Assembly: GCA_023228765.1 (NCBI GenBank)
Contig: JALOAM010000028.1
Location: forward strand, 1 to 23,800
DNA: 23,800 nt
Reading direction: 5' to 3'
DNA from: Dehalococcoidia bacterium
GTDB lineage: Bacteria; Chloroflexota; Dehalococcoidia; UBA2979
In this document: in pieces, positions 8,400-16,311 of the stretch
How the letters are laid out: each line of letters opens with the position of its first letter
How positions within the stretch are numbered: position 1 is the stretch's first letter
Notes under the pieces: model-generated
What the model was told of the DNA's origin: nothing
What the model saw: the letters and a program-made list of their open reading frames with translations, nothing else
Database searches by the model: none
Translations under genes and position numbers: made by a program

Positions 8400-9215
8400 C
8401 TATTCGAACGCGCCCCACGCGGTGCGGGCGGCGATGAAGAACAGCCCGAGGGCGAGTGCGCGCATGAGCGGCCCTTCGCCCAGCCGGCGGCGGAGGATCC
8501 GCCCGGCGGGGCTCCCGAGGACGCCGCCGAGCGCGAGCCAGGGGACGGCCTCCATCGGCTCGCCCTGGTGGTCCGCAGCAAGGTGCATCCCCACCACGAA
8601 CGCGGACTGGATCACGATCAGCGCGTGCATGGAGGTGGTCGCGATGGGGTGAGGCACGCGCATGATGCGCGTCATGATCGGGACGCCGATCGCCCCGCCG
8701 CCGATGCCCGCAAGTGCGCCGAGGAAGGCGGTGCCGGCGTTCGCCGGGATGCTCGGCAGGATGGGGATGCGGTAGGCGTAGCTCGTCCCGTCGCCCGCCT
8801 CATGCAGGCGGTCCCACGCGATCCTCGCGGGGGCGGCGATGCCGGCCACCGGCCGCCAGATGAGGTACGCGCCGATGCCGCCCAGCAGGACTGCGAAGCC
8901 AATCGCGAACGCCTCGCGCGGGACGAAGCTGGTGGCGTACCCGCCCAGGAGGGCGAACGGGATCGCAAGCACCGCGAGCGCGCCCACCAGGGGGAGGTCC
9001 ATGAGTTGCTCGCGCCACATGATCAGCGTCGAGGCGATGGACGAGAAGAGGACGATCGTCAGGGAGGCCGTGGTGACCTCCACGGCCTCCACGCTCGGGT
9101 AGAGGACGAGCAGCAGGGGCGTGATCAGGAACCCGCCGCCGGCGCCGATGGCGGTCGCGTACGAGCCGATGGCGATCCCGACGAGGACAAGGACGACGGC
9201 CTGGAGCGGATCCAT
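8400..9215 (-). CDS. TauE/SafE-family membrane permease (sulfite/organosulfonate exporter-like)
   Basis: A 271-residue integral membrane protein with about eight hydrophobic segments. It has the two family repeats: GIAIGSYATAIGAGGGFLIT near residue 10 and ALAGIGGGAIGVPIM in the second half. Gly-rich GxGGG loops of this kind are the TauE/SafE signature. Members move sulfite, sulfoacetate or other small anions; the substrate here is not known. The ATG at 9215 immediately precedes the first membrane segment, and the longer open frame upstream has no membrane-protein character. It follows the CoA-transferase gene after 55 nt. The arylsulfotransferase-like gene ~4 kb away is another possible sulfur link, but that is weak. 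Confidence 0.85.
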   Translation of the reverse strand: MDPLQAVVLVLVGIAIGSYATAIGAGGGFLITPLLLVLYPSVEAVEVTTASLTIVLFSSIASTLIMWREQLMDLPLVGALAVLAIPFALLGGYATSFVPREAFAIGFAVLLGGIGAYLIWRPVAGIAAPARIAWDRLHEAGDGTSYAYRIPILPSIPANAGTAFLGALAGIGGGAIGVPIMTRIMRVPHPIATTSMHALIVIQSAFVVGMHLAADHQGEPMEAVPWLALGGVLGSPAGRILRRRLGEGPLMRALALGLFFIAARTAWGAFE

Positions 9216-9270
9216 CGGCGCAGCATCCACGCTCTCGCGCGGATGCTCAAACCCGACATAACTAGTCGGA

Positions 9271-10635
9271 TTACCGCTCCGAAGTCGGCTCCGTTGCCGG
9301 CAACCACGTCCGAGGCACGAGCGTCTCCGAGTAGGTCGTCCCCACCAGGCCACGCTCCACGAGTGAGTCGTACTCCTCGCGTGAGTAGCCCAGGAGGTCG
9401 ATGTAGATCTCCTCGTTGTGCTCGCCGATCTTCGGCGGGGGCGTCCTCAGGTGGTTCGGGGTGTGCTCCCACTTCGTCATGATGCCGGGGTAGGTGTGCG
9501 TGCCGATGCCCTCGATCGTGAGCTCCTCGAAGAAGCCACGCTCGAGGAGCTGCGGGGACTGCATGAAGACCGCCTCGTCGTGCACGGAGCCGGCGGTGAC
9601 GCCGGCGGCCTGCAGACGGTGGAACAGGTCGTCGTTCACCCAGTCCCGGGTCACGGCGTACAGCGCTTCGTCCAGCGCCTTCTCGTGCTGCTTGCGTCCC
9701 ACCGCGGTCTGGAAGCGCTCGTCCGCGACCAGCTGCGGCGTCCCGAGCACGTCACAGAGCGCACGGAACTCCTCGTCGGTCGCGATGTCGATCGCGATCC
9801 ACTGGTCGGCGCCCTGCGTCGGGTATACCGAGTGAGGTGCGTGCGTGCGGTGGAGGTTGCCCTGCGGCTGCGCCACGCGCCCGTTCATCGTGTAGTCCAG
9901 GATCCACTCACCCAGCGCGGGGAGGAACGACTCCGCCAGCGGCATCTCGATCTGCTGCCCGACGCCGGTCTCCTCGCGCTTGAGCAGCGCCGAGGTCACA
10001 CCGAATGCCCCCATCACACCGGCGACGGCGTCGGCGGTGAACGCCTCGCCCGTCTCGTCGGGAGAACCGTCCGGGTACCCGCGCAGCCAGTGGTGGCCGA
10101 TCATGCCCTCCACGTGCGTGCCGAAGCCGCGGTAGTTCTTGTACGGCCCCGCGAGGCCGTAGGCCGGCATCCGCAGCATGATCAGCCGCGGGTTGATCTC
10201 CTTGAGCACGTCATAGGTGATCCCGGCGCGTTCGATGGTGATCGGGACGTTGTTCTCGATGAGGACGTCGACCTTCTCGACGAGGCGAAAGAACGCCTCC
10301 TTGCCTTCCGGCAGCATGATGTCGCAGGCCATCGAGCGCTTGTTCCGCGAGTGCGCGTTGAACGGCGCGTTGCGGTTCCACGGGTCCTCGCCCGGGTCGT
10401 TGTCCGGGTACGCCCCGACGAGGACCCCGCTCTCCGCGGAGCGCCGCGCGACCTCTCGTGTCTGGACGCGCTCGCCGCCGCGCGAGTACGGCTGGATATG
10501 CGTGATCGGCTCGACGCGGATCACGTCCGCGCCCCACTCCGCGAGGACCTGCGTGACGTGGGGGCCGGCCCACACGACCGTGATCTCCGCGATGCGGACC
10601 CCTGCGAGCGGAAGCGGGTTGGTGTCGTTCGCCAT
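9271..10635 (-). CDS. Class III CoA-transferase (CaiB/BaiF family), subunit with catalytic Asp
   Basis: Moves CoA between acyl-CoA and a free acid through an aspartyl-CoA thioester. At 454 residues it has the interlocked CaiB fold: an N-terminal motif (GVRIAEITVVWAGPHVTQVL, GADVIRVEP), LIENNVPITIERAGI, and the segment TADAVAGVMGAFGVTSALL. D202 in that segment aligns with the nucleophilic Asp of formyl-CoA transferase. The C-terminal NHLRTPPPKIGEHNEEIY is typical. The ATG at 10635 has AAGGGG upstream. It begins 40 nt after the stop of the other CaiB gene, so the two are probably co-transcribed and may form one heteromeric enzyme. The substrate is unknown; related pairs act on benzylsuccinate or malate. 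Confidence 0.9.
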   Translation of the reverse strand: MANDTNPLPLAGVRIAEITVVWAGPHVTQVLAEWGADVIRVEPITHIQPYSRGGERVQTREVARRSAESGVLVGAYPDNDPGEDPWNRNAPFNAHSRNKRSMACDIMLPEGKEAFFRLVEKVDVLIENNVPITIERAGITYDVLKEINPRLIMLRMPAYGLAGPYKNYRGFGTHVEGMIGHHWLRGYPDGSPDETGEAFTADAVAGVMGAFGVTSALLKREETGVGQQIEMPLAESFLPALGEWILDYTMNGRVAQPQGNLHRTHAPHSVYPTQGADQWIAIDIATDEEFRALCDVLGTPQLVADERFQTAVGRKQHEKALDEALYAVTRDWVNDDLFHRLQAAGVTAGSVHDEAVFMQSPQLLERGFFEELTIEGIGTHTYPGIMTKWEHTPNHLRTPPPKIGEHNEEIYIDLLGYSREEYDSLVERGLVGTTYSETLVPRTWLPATEPTSER

Positions 10636-10675
10636 CGTCGTTCCCCTTCGTCGGATCGTGTGGTCAGACCGCGCG

Positions 10676-11878
10676 CTAGATCACGCCCTGCGAGCGCAGT
10701 CGCTCGAGGTCGTCCGCGAGGCCGAGGGCGCCGTAGACCTCGGTGTTGTGTTCGCCCAGCAGCGGCGCGTGTCGCGGTGCCTGCCGGGGCGTCTCCGACA
10801 TGATCAGCGGGCGGCCGGGCCCCTCGTAGGTGCCGGCCTTCGGGTGCGTGACCTGGTCCCAGACGCCGCGGCTGCGGTAGTGCTCGTCCGTGATGAGGTC
10901 CTCCGTGGTGAAGATCGCGCCGCCGAGGAGGCCGATCTGCTGCGTCTCCGCCACCGCCTCGCGCTTGTCGCGCTGGATGAGCCAGGCCATCCAGGAGCCC
11001 TCTACCTCCGCGGCGAAGTCCTCCGAGTAGAGCTGCAACGGCTTCTCGGCGTCCTCGTGCTCCTTCAGGTCGCCGCGGCCGATGAGGTCCAGGGCGGGGA
11101 GGAAATGCTTGGTGCCGCCCGCGTAGATGTTCACGTAGCCGTCCGCGGTCGGCCTCGGGCCCATCGCGATGCGGGAGCCGGGGGGCTGTCGCTTCGCGAC
11201 ATAACCGGTGTACTGGTAGCCGGTTGCGTAGACGGTACGGCGGTCACGGAAGCCGGCCTGTGCCTCGTAGATCGCCTGGTCGATGTGGTCGCCCTTGCCG
11301 CCCATCGCCACGCGGAACCTCGCGGCCACGCACGCATAGGCGACCGCGACGCCGCAGTGGTACTGCGCGACGTACCCGCCGCTCTTCAGCGGTTCGCGGA
11401 GCGACGATCCGTTGAGGTGCAACGGCCCGCCGAGGGCCTGCAGGGTGATCTCCGAGCCGCGATAGTCGCGCCATGGTCCGGTCTGCCCGAACGGGGTGAT
11501 CGAGGCGAGCACGAGGTCCGGGTGGTCCTTCGCGAGCTCGTCGTAGGAGAGCCCCCAGTCCGCCATCTGGCCGGGCCGGAAGTCCTCGACCACGATGTCG
11601 GACTGGTCGATGAGGCGGCGAAGGATGCCGCGTCCCTCCTCCGTGTTCACGTCCAGCGTGATCGACTTCTTGTTGGTGTTCAGGTGCAGGAAGAGGGCGG
11701 AGGTCTCCGGATCCGGGATGTCGTCCTTGTACGGCCCCTCGTGGCGCGACCGGTCGCCCTCGGGCGGTTCGACCTTGATGACGTCCGCGCCGTAGTCGGC
11801 GAAGAGCTTGCCCGCGAACGGCCCGGCAACGTGCCCGGCCAGTTCCAGCACCTTCAGTCCATCGAACAACTGCGCCAT
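10676..11878 (-). CDS. Class III CoA-transferase (CaiB/BaiF family), Asp-less partner
   Basis: A 400-residue CaiB-family protein. Motifs: LFDGLKVLELAGHVAGPFAG, DYGADVIKVEPPEGD, KKSITLDVNTEEGR, EDFRPGQMADWGLSYDEL, PRHAPLLGEHN. Aligned without gaps to the downstream paralogue, Gln172 (VAQYHCG) sits where that protein has Asp202, so the usual nucleophile is missing. Some family members have other residues here. In heteromeric members such as BbsEF one subunit lacks the Asp. I therefore read it as the first gene of a two-subunit enzyme, not as a second independent transferase. The start at 11878 has a strong GGAGG site, and upstream in-frame sequence is not conserved. A possible promoter lies at 11953-11980. 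Confidence 0.9.
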   Translation of the reverse strand: MAQLFDGLKVLELAGHVAGPFAGKLFADYGADVIKVEPPEGDRSRHEGPYKDDIPDPETSALFLHLNTNKKSITLDVNTEEGRGILRRLIDQSDIVVEDFRPGQMADWGLSYDELAKDHPDLVLASITPFGQTGPWRDYRGSEITLQALGGPLHLNGSSLREPLKSGGYVAQYHCGVAVAYACVAARFRVAMGGKGDHIDQAIYEAQAGFRDRRTVYATGYQYTGYVAKRQPPGSRIAMGPRPTADGYVNIYAGGTKHFLPALDLIGRGDLKEHEDAEKPLQLYSEDFAAEVEGSWMAWLIQRDKREAVAETQQIGLLGGAIFTTEDLITDEHYRSRGVWDQVTHPKAGTYEGPGRPLIMSETPRQAPRHAPLLGEHNTEVYGALGLADDLERLRSQGVI

Positions 11879-11952
11879 GGTGGCCCCCTCCGGCGCTGCA
11901 CGACGTGAGACCGCACGCGGACCGACCCCATCCCGCGAACGGTTGCGGCGGG

Positions 11953-11980
11953 AACATATCACGAGTGTGAGCGCGGTCAG
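11953..11980 (-). promoter_or_regulatory. Candidate promoter of the CoA-transferase operon
   Basis: On the minus strand, CTGACC (11975-11980), a 16-bp spacer and TATGTT (11953-11958), about 75 bp before the start codon. Each hexamer matches consensus at four of six positions. It lies in the 171-bp divergent gap shared with the peroxiredoxin-like gene. Confidence 0.35.
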
Positions 11981-12049
11981 ACTTCGGGCTCGACGAGGGC
12001 GGCCCGATAGGATGGATCGGGTTCCTCGCAGCGGTCATGGGAGGTTCAG

Positions 12050-12598
12050 GTGGAGCACGTCAGCGCGGAGACGGCGGACCTGCTGGTCCACACACCCACC
12101 GGCGAGGCGGTGCGCCTCGGCTTGTTGTGGGAGACGAAACCAGCGCTACTCGTCCTCGTGCGGCACTACGGCTGCCAGTTCTGTCGCGCCCAGCTCGCCG
12201 ACCTCCGCCCGGTCTGGTCGCGCATCGAGGCGGCCGGCGTGCAGCCGGTCGTGATCGGCAACGGCACCCCTCTGATGGCCGAAGCATTCGCGGAGGAGAC
12301 CGGCCTCGCGGTGCCGCTCTACACGAACCCCGGCCGCGAGGTGTACGACGCGCTGGGCGCGAAGCGTCCCGGAGCGATCGCGCTCCTCGATCCCCGCGTC
12401 TACTGGAACGGCCTGAAGACCGTGCTCCGCGGGTTCTTCCCGAAGAAGAAGCAGGGGGACGCCGCACAGCTCGGCGGCGTGTTCCTCGTGCGGCCCGATG
12501 GCTCGATGCCGTATGCCTACCGCAGCGACCTCGCGGGTGACGTGCCGAGTCCCCGCGAGGTGTTGCGGGTAGTGGGGGCGGAGGCAGCGGCAGGATAG
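12050..12598 (+). CDS. Peroxiredoxin-like (AhpC/TSA thioredoxin-fold) protein
   Basis: A 182-residue thioredoxin-fold protein, probably reducing peroxides or thiols in the cytoplasm. After a short strand region it has RHYGCQFCRAQLADL. The C42-x-x-C45 pair sits at the position of the peroxidatic Cys/CxxC of the AhpC/TSA-like '2' family. Later segments, VVIGNGTPLMAEAFAEETGL and GGVFLVRPDGSMPYAYRSDLAGD, fit that family. It has no signal peptide. The GTG at 12050 is preceded by GGGAGG. It is divergent from the CoA-transferase operon and convergent with the MmcQ-like gene. A TAGGAT element (12008-12013) may be its -10, without a clear -35. Confidence 0.8.
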   Translation: MEHVSAETADLLVHTPTGEAVRLGLLWETKPALLVLVRHYGCQFCRAQLADLRPVWSRIEAAGVQPVVIGNGTPLMAEAFAEETGLAVPLYTNPGREVYDALGAKRPGAIALLDPRVYWNGLKTVLRGFFPKKKQGDAAQLGGVFLVRPDGSMPYAYRSDLAGDVPSPREVLRVVGAEAAAG

Positions 12599-12615
12599 CC
12601 GCCAACTCCGGCTGC

Positions 12616-12993
12616 TTACTCGGCGCCTTCGCCCATGAGACGGACGAGCGCGGGCGGGGCGATGGTGCGAAACGCCTCGTGGCAGAGGTCCTCGATCTCG
12701 TCCCACGGGAGGTCCCGGTCGAGGCGGATGCCGATCCAGCCCCGGTGGCCGACGTAGGGCGGGCGGAAGAAGGCGTCCGGGTCAGCCTCGATCAGTTCGT
12801 CTTGCAGGCCGGGCGGGGCGGCGCACCAGAGGTGCGGGAACTCGTTGCCGTGATGGCCGTCGATCCAGGCCTGGACGAACGTCTTCTGGTCGCGCACGAA
12901 CCAGGTCGGGGCGCCGTGGCTGGGCCGCTCGGTGACCTCGGGCAGGGCGAGGCAGATCTCGCGGACACGGTCGAGGGCGGATGGCTCGGGCAT
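12616..12993 (-). CDS. MmcQ/YjbR family protein
   Basis: A small cytoplasmic protein of 125 residues. It shows the family's pattern: an N-terminal LDRVREICLALPEVTERPSH, then PTWFVRDQKTFVQAW, and RPPYVGHRGWIGIRLD. The C-terminal helix is DLCHEAFRTIAPPALV. The fold is a CyaY-like, double-wing DNA-binding type, but no member's biological role is well settled and none is implied here. The ATG at 12993 is the first in frame. It converges on the peroxiredoxin-like gene, 17 bp apart, and lies 27 bp downstream of the tRNA-Arg on the same strand, so it may be read from the tRNA transcript. Confidence 0.85.
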   Translation of the reverse strand: MPEPSALDRVREICLALPEVTERPSHGAPTWFVRDQKTFVQAWIDGHHGNEFPHLWCAAPPGLQDELIEADPDAFFRPPYVGHRGWIGIRLDRDLPWDEIEDLCHEAFRTIAPPALVRLMGEGAE

Positions 12994-13020
12994 GGTGGCT
13001 CCGCATGATCCGCGTGGTAG

Positions 13021-13096
13021 TGGCGCCCCCGGAGAGATTCGAACTCCCGACGCGCGGCTTAGGACGCCGCCGCTCTATCCCCTGAGCTACGAGGGC
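13021..13096 (-). tRNA. tRNA-Arg (anticodon CCT)
   Basis: The 76 nt fold into a full cloverleaf with encoded CCA. The acceptor is GCCCTCG paired with CGGGGGC (two G-U-type pairs allowed), the D arm is GCTC/GAGC, the anticodon stem is GCGGC/GCCGC with loop GTCCTAA, and the T loop is TTCGAAT. The anticodon CCT reads AGG. A likely promoter lies upstream on the minus strand: TTTGGC, 17 bp, then TATTCT. Confidence 0.95.
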
Positions 13097-13245
13097 ACTG
13101 CCCCGAGAATACCGGGCTTCGGCCTGCCGCCAAACTCCGCGACTTGATGAACCACTCGACACAATCCCGGGCACCGGCGTGACGGGAGCGTTGCAGAGCG
13201 GCGGCGGGGCCTGGTAACCGGGTCGCATGGGCTCGTTGCCGGCCG

Positions 13246-14901
13246 GTGTCGCGGTCCTCGGACAGTACGCTGGAGGGACAACCGGCGCTGGCAGCGTCGC
13301 GGTTCGGCTCCCGCGCGCTGCACCGAGGAAGGGGGTGCCCCATCAGGGGTGCATACGGAGTCGCGCTACTGAGCGGTCTGTTGATATTCGCGGCTGCATG
13401 CCAGGAGGGGTCGGAGCCGCCGTCCCCCTCGTCGTCGACAACTCCACCGGCCGCTACCCCCGTACTGCGCGACGTACAGAGTTCAGGAACCTGCGGAGAC
13501 GAAGCCACCAACTGCGTGTTTGAGCCAATGGACAACAGTCTCATTGGCCGAGTGCGCGGCGAGTGGTCCGCCACCGACGAGGTGGTCGTCGAGTTCGGCA
13601 ATGGCGACACCGGGCCGCGACGCACAGCGCCCGTGCGCGTCGAGGACGGCGCCTACGAGGTGAACGTCGCCCGCCTGAGGCCGGAGACTGCCTACGAGTT
13701 CCAGGTGTTCGGCGTCGGCCTCGACGGCGAGGACGTCCCCGGTCCAACCGGCATGTTCGAGACCGGCTCGTTGCCTCCGGGCCTGCAGCGTGTCCAGTTC
13801 AACGTGGTGGAAGGGGCCGCCTCCAGCGACCTGACGCTGATGGACCTCAACCTGGTGGAGTGGGAGGGACAACCCGCGTTCACCGGTCTGGTCGCCATCG
13901 ACAGCGCTTCCGAGATCGTCTGGTACTCGAAGTCTCCCGGCGAGACGAATGCCATGGCGCGGCAGGACAACGGGAACTTCGTCTACATCGACCATTCATT
14001 CGGGCTCCGGGAGGTCACACCCCTCGGCGAGCCTGTCGCCGAGATGCAGTCGTCCTGCGTGCCGATCGTCTACCACCACGAGGTCGAGGTCTTGCCGGAT
14101 GGCTCCGTGCTGACGATGGGCTTCGACGTGCGCGACACCTTCGACGACGCGGATCGGCTCCAGGTGGGCGACACGATCTGGCGCTGGGACCCCCAGACGG
14201 GGGCGATGGACGAGGTGTGGAGCATCCACGATGTCGAGGATGCCACGGCGAACCGCACCGACGACTCCGACATCCCCGAGGGCTTCATGTGGCGTGGCTG
14301 TGACGAGGACCTGCCGACGCAGGACTGGACGCACGGGAACTCCGTGAAGCTCGCCCCGGACGGAAGCTTCGTCGTCTCGTCCCGGCACCTCGACCAGGTG
14401 CACTCGATCTCCAGCGACTTCGGCTCGGTGAACTGGCGGCTGGGGGGCGAGGGGAGCAGCTTCGACTTCCCGGATCCGGCGGACCGCTTCTACCACCAGC
14501 ACTCTCCCCGCCAGCTGGAGAACGGGAACATCCTGCTCTTCGACAACGGCAACACGCGGCCGGAGGAGGAGGGTGGGCACTACTCCCGTGCGCTCGAACT
14601 CGAGCTGGACTTCGAGTCGATGACCGCGCAGCGAGTGTGGGAGTACGTGGCCGATCCGGCGATCTACTCGCCGTGCTGCGCGAGCCTCGAACGGCTGGAC
14701 AACGACAACACGCTGATGATCTTCCCGGGAGACACCTACGAGGAGGACATCTGCTGCCGCGTCCAGACCATCGTCGAGGCTGATCCGGCGCAGCGGACCG
14801 TCTGGAAGACGGAGGTGACCGGCCCCGGCATCTCGGTCATCTACCGGGCCTACGCGGGTGACTCGATCCTCGGCGAGGAACGGGTGAGCGCCGTGCCCTG
14901 A
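13246..14901 (+). CDS. Arylsulfotransferase (ASST)-like lipoprotein
   Basis: An exported beta-propeller-type protein related to bacterial arylsulfate sulfotransferases, which move sulfate between phenols. It starts with a signal peptide, VALLSGLLIFAAAC, whose Cys is a lipobox. A Ser/Pro/Thr linker and a fibronectin-like segment follow (~80-180), then the ASST domain. The candidate active-site residues are all present: His in YHHEVEVLPDGS, His in DWTHGNSVKL, Arg in VVSSRHLDQ and His in FYHQHSPRQLENGN. Several Cys residues could form disulfides. The start is doubtful. GTG 13246 has no Shine-Dalgarno sequence and adds ~32 residues before the signal. A strong GGAAGGGGG (13328-13335) sits just before an in-frame ATC at 13342, which would give an ideal 19-residue signal peptide. 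Monocistronic; terminator downstream. Confidence 0.8.
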   Translation: MSRSSDSTLEGQPALAASRFGSRALHRGRGCPIRGAYGVALLSGLLIFAAACQEGSEPPSPSSSTTPPAATPVLRDVQSSGTCGDEATNCVFEPMDNSLIGRVRGEWSATDEVVVEFGNGDTGPRRTAPVRVEDGAYEVNVARLRPETAYEFQVFGVGLDGEDVPGPTGMFETGSLPPGLQRVQFNVVEGAASSDLTLMDLNLVEWEGQPAFTGLVAIDSASEIVWYSKSPGETNAMARQDNGNFVYIDHSFGLREVTPLGEPVAEMQSSCVPIVYHHEVEVLPDGSVLTMGFDVRDTFDDADRLQVGDTIWRWDPQTGAMDEVWSIHDVEDATANRTDDSDIPEGFMWRGCDEDLPTQDWTHGNSVKLAPDGSFVVSSRHLDQVHSISSDFGSVNWRLGGEGSSFDFPDPADRFYHQHSPRQLENGNILLFDNGNTRPEEEGGHYSRALELELDFESMTAQRVWEYVADPAIYSPCCASLERLDNDNTLMIFPGDTYEEDICCRVQTIVEADPAQRTVWKTEVTGPGISVIYRAYAGDSILGEERVSAVP

Positions 14902-14924
14902 CCGAGGAGGATCCGCGAGGAGCA

Positions 14925-14957
14925 ACAGACGGGCCGTGCTTCGCACGGCCCGTCTGT
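14925..14957. terminator. Perfect 15-bp hairpin between convergent genes
   Basis: ACAGACGGGCCGTGC and its exact complement are separated by TTC, forming a very stable stem. It lies between the stops of the ASST-like gene (14901) and the heme monooxygenase gene (14993) and can work on both strands. There is no U-tract, as is common in GC-rich genomes. Confidence 0.8.
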
Positions 14958-14992
14958 GATCGACTGTCCCGTCGGTCCGACCGACGTGCGAG

Positions 14993-15316
14993 CTACTCCG
15001 TGCGGCTCGGGCCGCCGGCCTCCTGCGTGACGGCGGCCTCGTACAGCGAGACCTTCGGCGGGCCCTGCAGGATCCCCATCAACGAGGGTCCAGCGTGGCC
15101 CTTCCGGAAGGAGTCGCTCTCCATCCACGCGAGGAAGGCGTCGCGGTCCTCCCACGTCGAGTGCGAGATGTACTCGCCTTCGGTCTCGCCGCGGAGGAGG
15201 GCGAAGCGAAGGAAGCCCGGGACCTGGTCCAGGTGCGACTCGCGCTCGCTCCAGATGCGCTCGAAGTCCTCGGACTTGCCGGGCGCGACCTCGAACCGGT
15301 TCATGGCAACGAACAT
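14993..15316 (-). CDS. IsdG/HmoB-type heme-degrading monooxygenase (ABM domain)
   Basis: A 107-residue ferredoxin-like ABM-fold protein that works as a dimer. The first 10 residues, MFVAMNRFEV, and the segment TWEDRDAFLAWMESDSFRKGHA are typical of the IsdG branch. The three residues needed for heme breakdown in IsdG are matched in position: N6, W64 and H74 (spacing 58 and 10). I therefore prefer heme oxygenation with iron release over the generic 'antibiotic biosynthesis monooxygenase' label. No heme-uptake genes are nearby, so the role could also be heme turnover. The ATG at 15316 starts directly at the first strand. Convergent with the ASST-like gene. Confidence 0.85.
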   Translation of the reverse strand: MFVAMNRFEVAPGKSEDFERIWSERESHLDQVPGFLRFALLRGETEGEYISHSTWEDRDAFLAWMESDSFRKGHAGPSLMGILQGPPKVSLYEAAVTQEAGGPSRTE

Positions 15317-15363
15317 GTGGGGCCTCCTCGGCTACCCGGCGATCGTATGGCCTCGTGCCCTAC

Positions 15364-15412
15364 GTCCTAGTGAAGGAGAGGGGTCTCGCGGATGGAGGGG
15401 GTCCTAGTGAAG
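15364..15412. repeat. 12-bp direct repeat around the 3' end of the DUF4389 gene
   Basis: GTCCTAGTGAAG occurs at 15364-15375 and again at 15401-15412. The second copy carries the stop codon of the DUF4389 gene (minus strand), so the first copy looks like a duplicated gene end. It may be a small slippage or insertion scar. Confidence 0.5.
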
Positions 15413-15982
15413 CGAGAACGGCGGGTAGCGGTCCGTGCTCAGGAGGAACACGTACGCGTTCACCCGCCAGGACCAGCGCACCACGCCCGTCACGAAGCCG
15501 AACATCCCCCAAGGAAAGCGCCCCGTGATGAGGATGATGAACCACGCGACGAACACCGCCAGCATGGCGACCAGCCCGAGGATGGCGAGCACGATGTAAT
15601 GCGGGATCGCGAGGATCCACTTCACGAGTGGCATCCACCGGCTCAGCGACGCCTCGTCGAGCTGGGCCTCGGTGGTCACGCGCTGCCGATCGGTGGTGGA
15701 GGGGTACTCGTCCACCAGCAGCAGGGAGTAGGCGCTCACGCGGTTGTTGAACTGGTTCAGGTAGAGCATCCACGTGAACCACGGCTGCGGGTAACGCTTC
15801 CGGAAGAGCAGCATCAGCACCGTGCCGAGCGCGATGAACCGCTGCGAGGCAGCAATGAGCGACACGATGATCGAGATGGGGATGAGGAGGAAGATGCGGA
15901 ACAGTACCGACACGCGATCTCGGCGCTCGGTGTAGTCGACATCGAACTGAGCTGGATAGTCGTTGGCGAGAGCGGTTGCCAC
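15404..15982 (-). CDS. DUF4389 membrane protein
   Basis: A 192-residue membrane protein with about four hydrophobic segments (RIFLLIPISIIVSLIAASQR, LMLLF, WILAIPHYIVLAILGLV, FVAWFIILIT). Conserved family motifs are visible: YPAQFDVDYTERRDR near the N-terminus, then the aromatic-rich WFTWMLYLNQFNNRVSAY, and RFPWGMFGFVTGVVRW. DUF4389 has no assigned function. The start I use is the GTG at 15982, with GAAAGG 8 nt upstream; the frame extends to 16063 without a good site. A 7-bp hairpin (TGCTCCG/CGGAGCA) lies in the leader at 15998-16018. It stands alone between the heme monooxygenase gene and tRNA-Ala. Confidence 0.75.
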   Translation of the reverse strand: MATALANDYPAQFDVDYTERRDRVSVLFRIFLLIPISIIVSLIAASQRFIALGTVLMLLFRKRYPQPWFTWMLYLNQFNNRVSAYSLLLVDEYPSTTDRQRVTTEAQLDEASLSRWMPLVKWILAIPHYIVLAILGLVAMLAVFVAWFIILITGRFPWGMFGFVTGVVRWSWRVNAYVFLLSTDRYPPFSLH

Positions 15983-16085
15983 GACGCAGACCTTTCTGCT
16001 CCGGAATGCCTCGGAGCAATGACACGATAGTGAACCGGTGCGAACGTCGCCCGAGGGCAGCACGGGACGGGTGGAGGCCTCCTCG

Positions 16086-16115
16086 TTGCCGCTGAGGTAG
16101 AGGCGTCCCTACACT
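16086..16115 (+). promoter_or_regulatory. Promoter of tRNA-Ala
   Basis: TTGCCG (16086-16091), an 18-bp spacer and TACACT (16110-16115), 29 bp before the tRNA's first base. Each hexamer matches consensus at four positions. Confidence 0.5.
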
Positions 16116-16144
16116 GGTGGTTCGCGGTACCCACCGCTGTCTGC

Positions 16145-16220
16145 GGGCCCGTAGCTCAGTTGGGAGAGCGCTGCAATCGCACTGCAGAGGTCAGGGGTTC
16201 GACTCCCCTCGGGTCCACCA
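16145..16220 (+). tRNA. tRNA-Ala (anticodon CGC)
   Basis: 76 nt with encoded CCA. The acceptor stem is GGGCCCG paired with CGGGTCC, including the G3-U70 pair that identifies alanine tRNA. The anticodon stem is CTGCA/TGCAG with loop ATCGCAC, giving CGC (reads GCG). The T loop is TTCGACT. It converges on rimM. Confidence 0.95.
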
Positions 16221-16243
16221 TCACCTGCCAGCACATCGATTGG

Positions 16244-16262
16244 ACCGGCCCTCGTGGCCGGT
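16244..16262 (+). terminator. Hairpin after tRNA-Ala
   Basis: ACCGGCC, loop CTCGT, GGCCGGT, followed by a short T-containing stretch. It lies 23 bp after the tRNA's CCA and 50 bp before the rimM stop, and could end both transcripts. Confidence 0.6.
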
Positions 16263-16311
16263 TCGTCGTATGCGGGGCGGAGGCGCGATGCCCCGAGGAG
16301 TCGGGGAGCGG

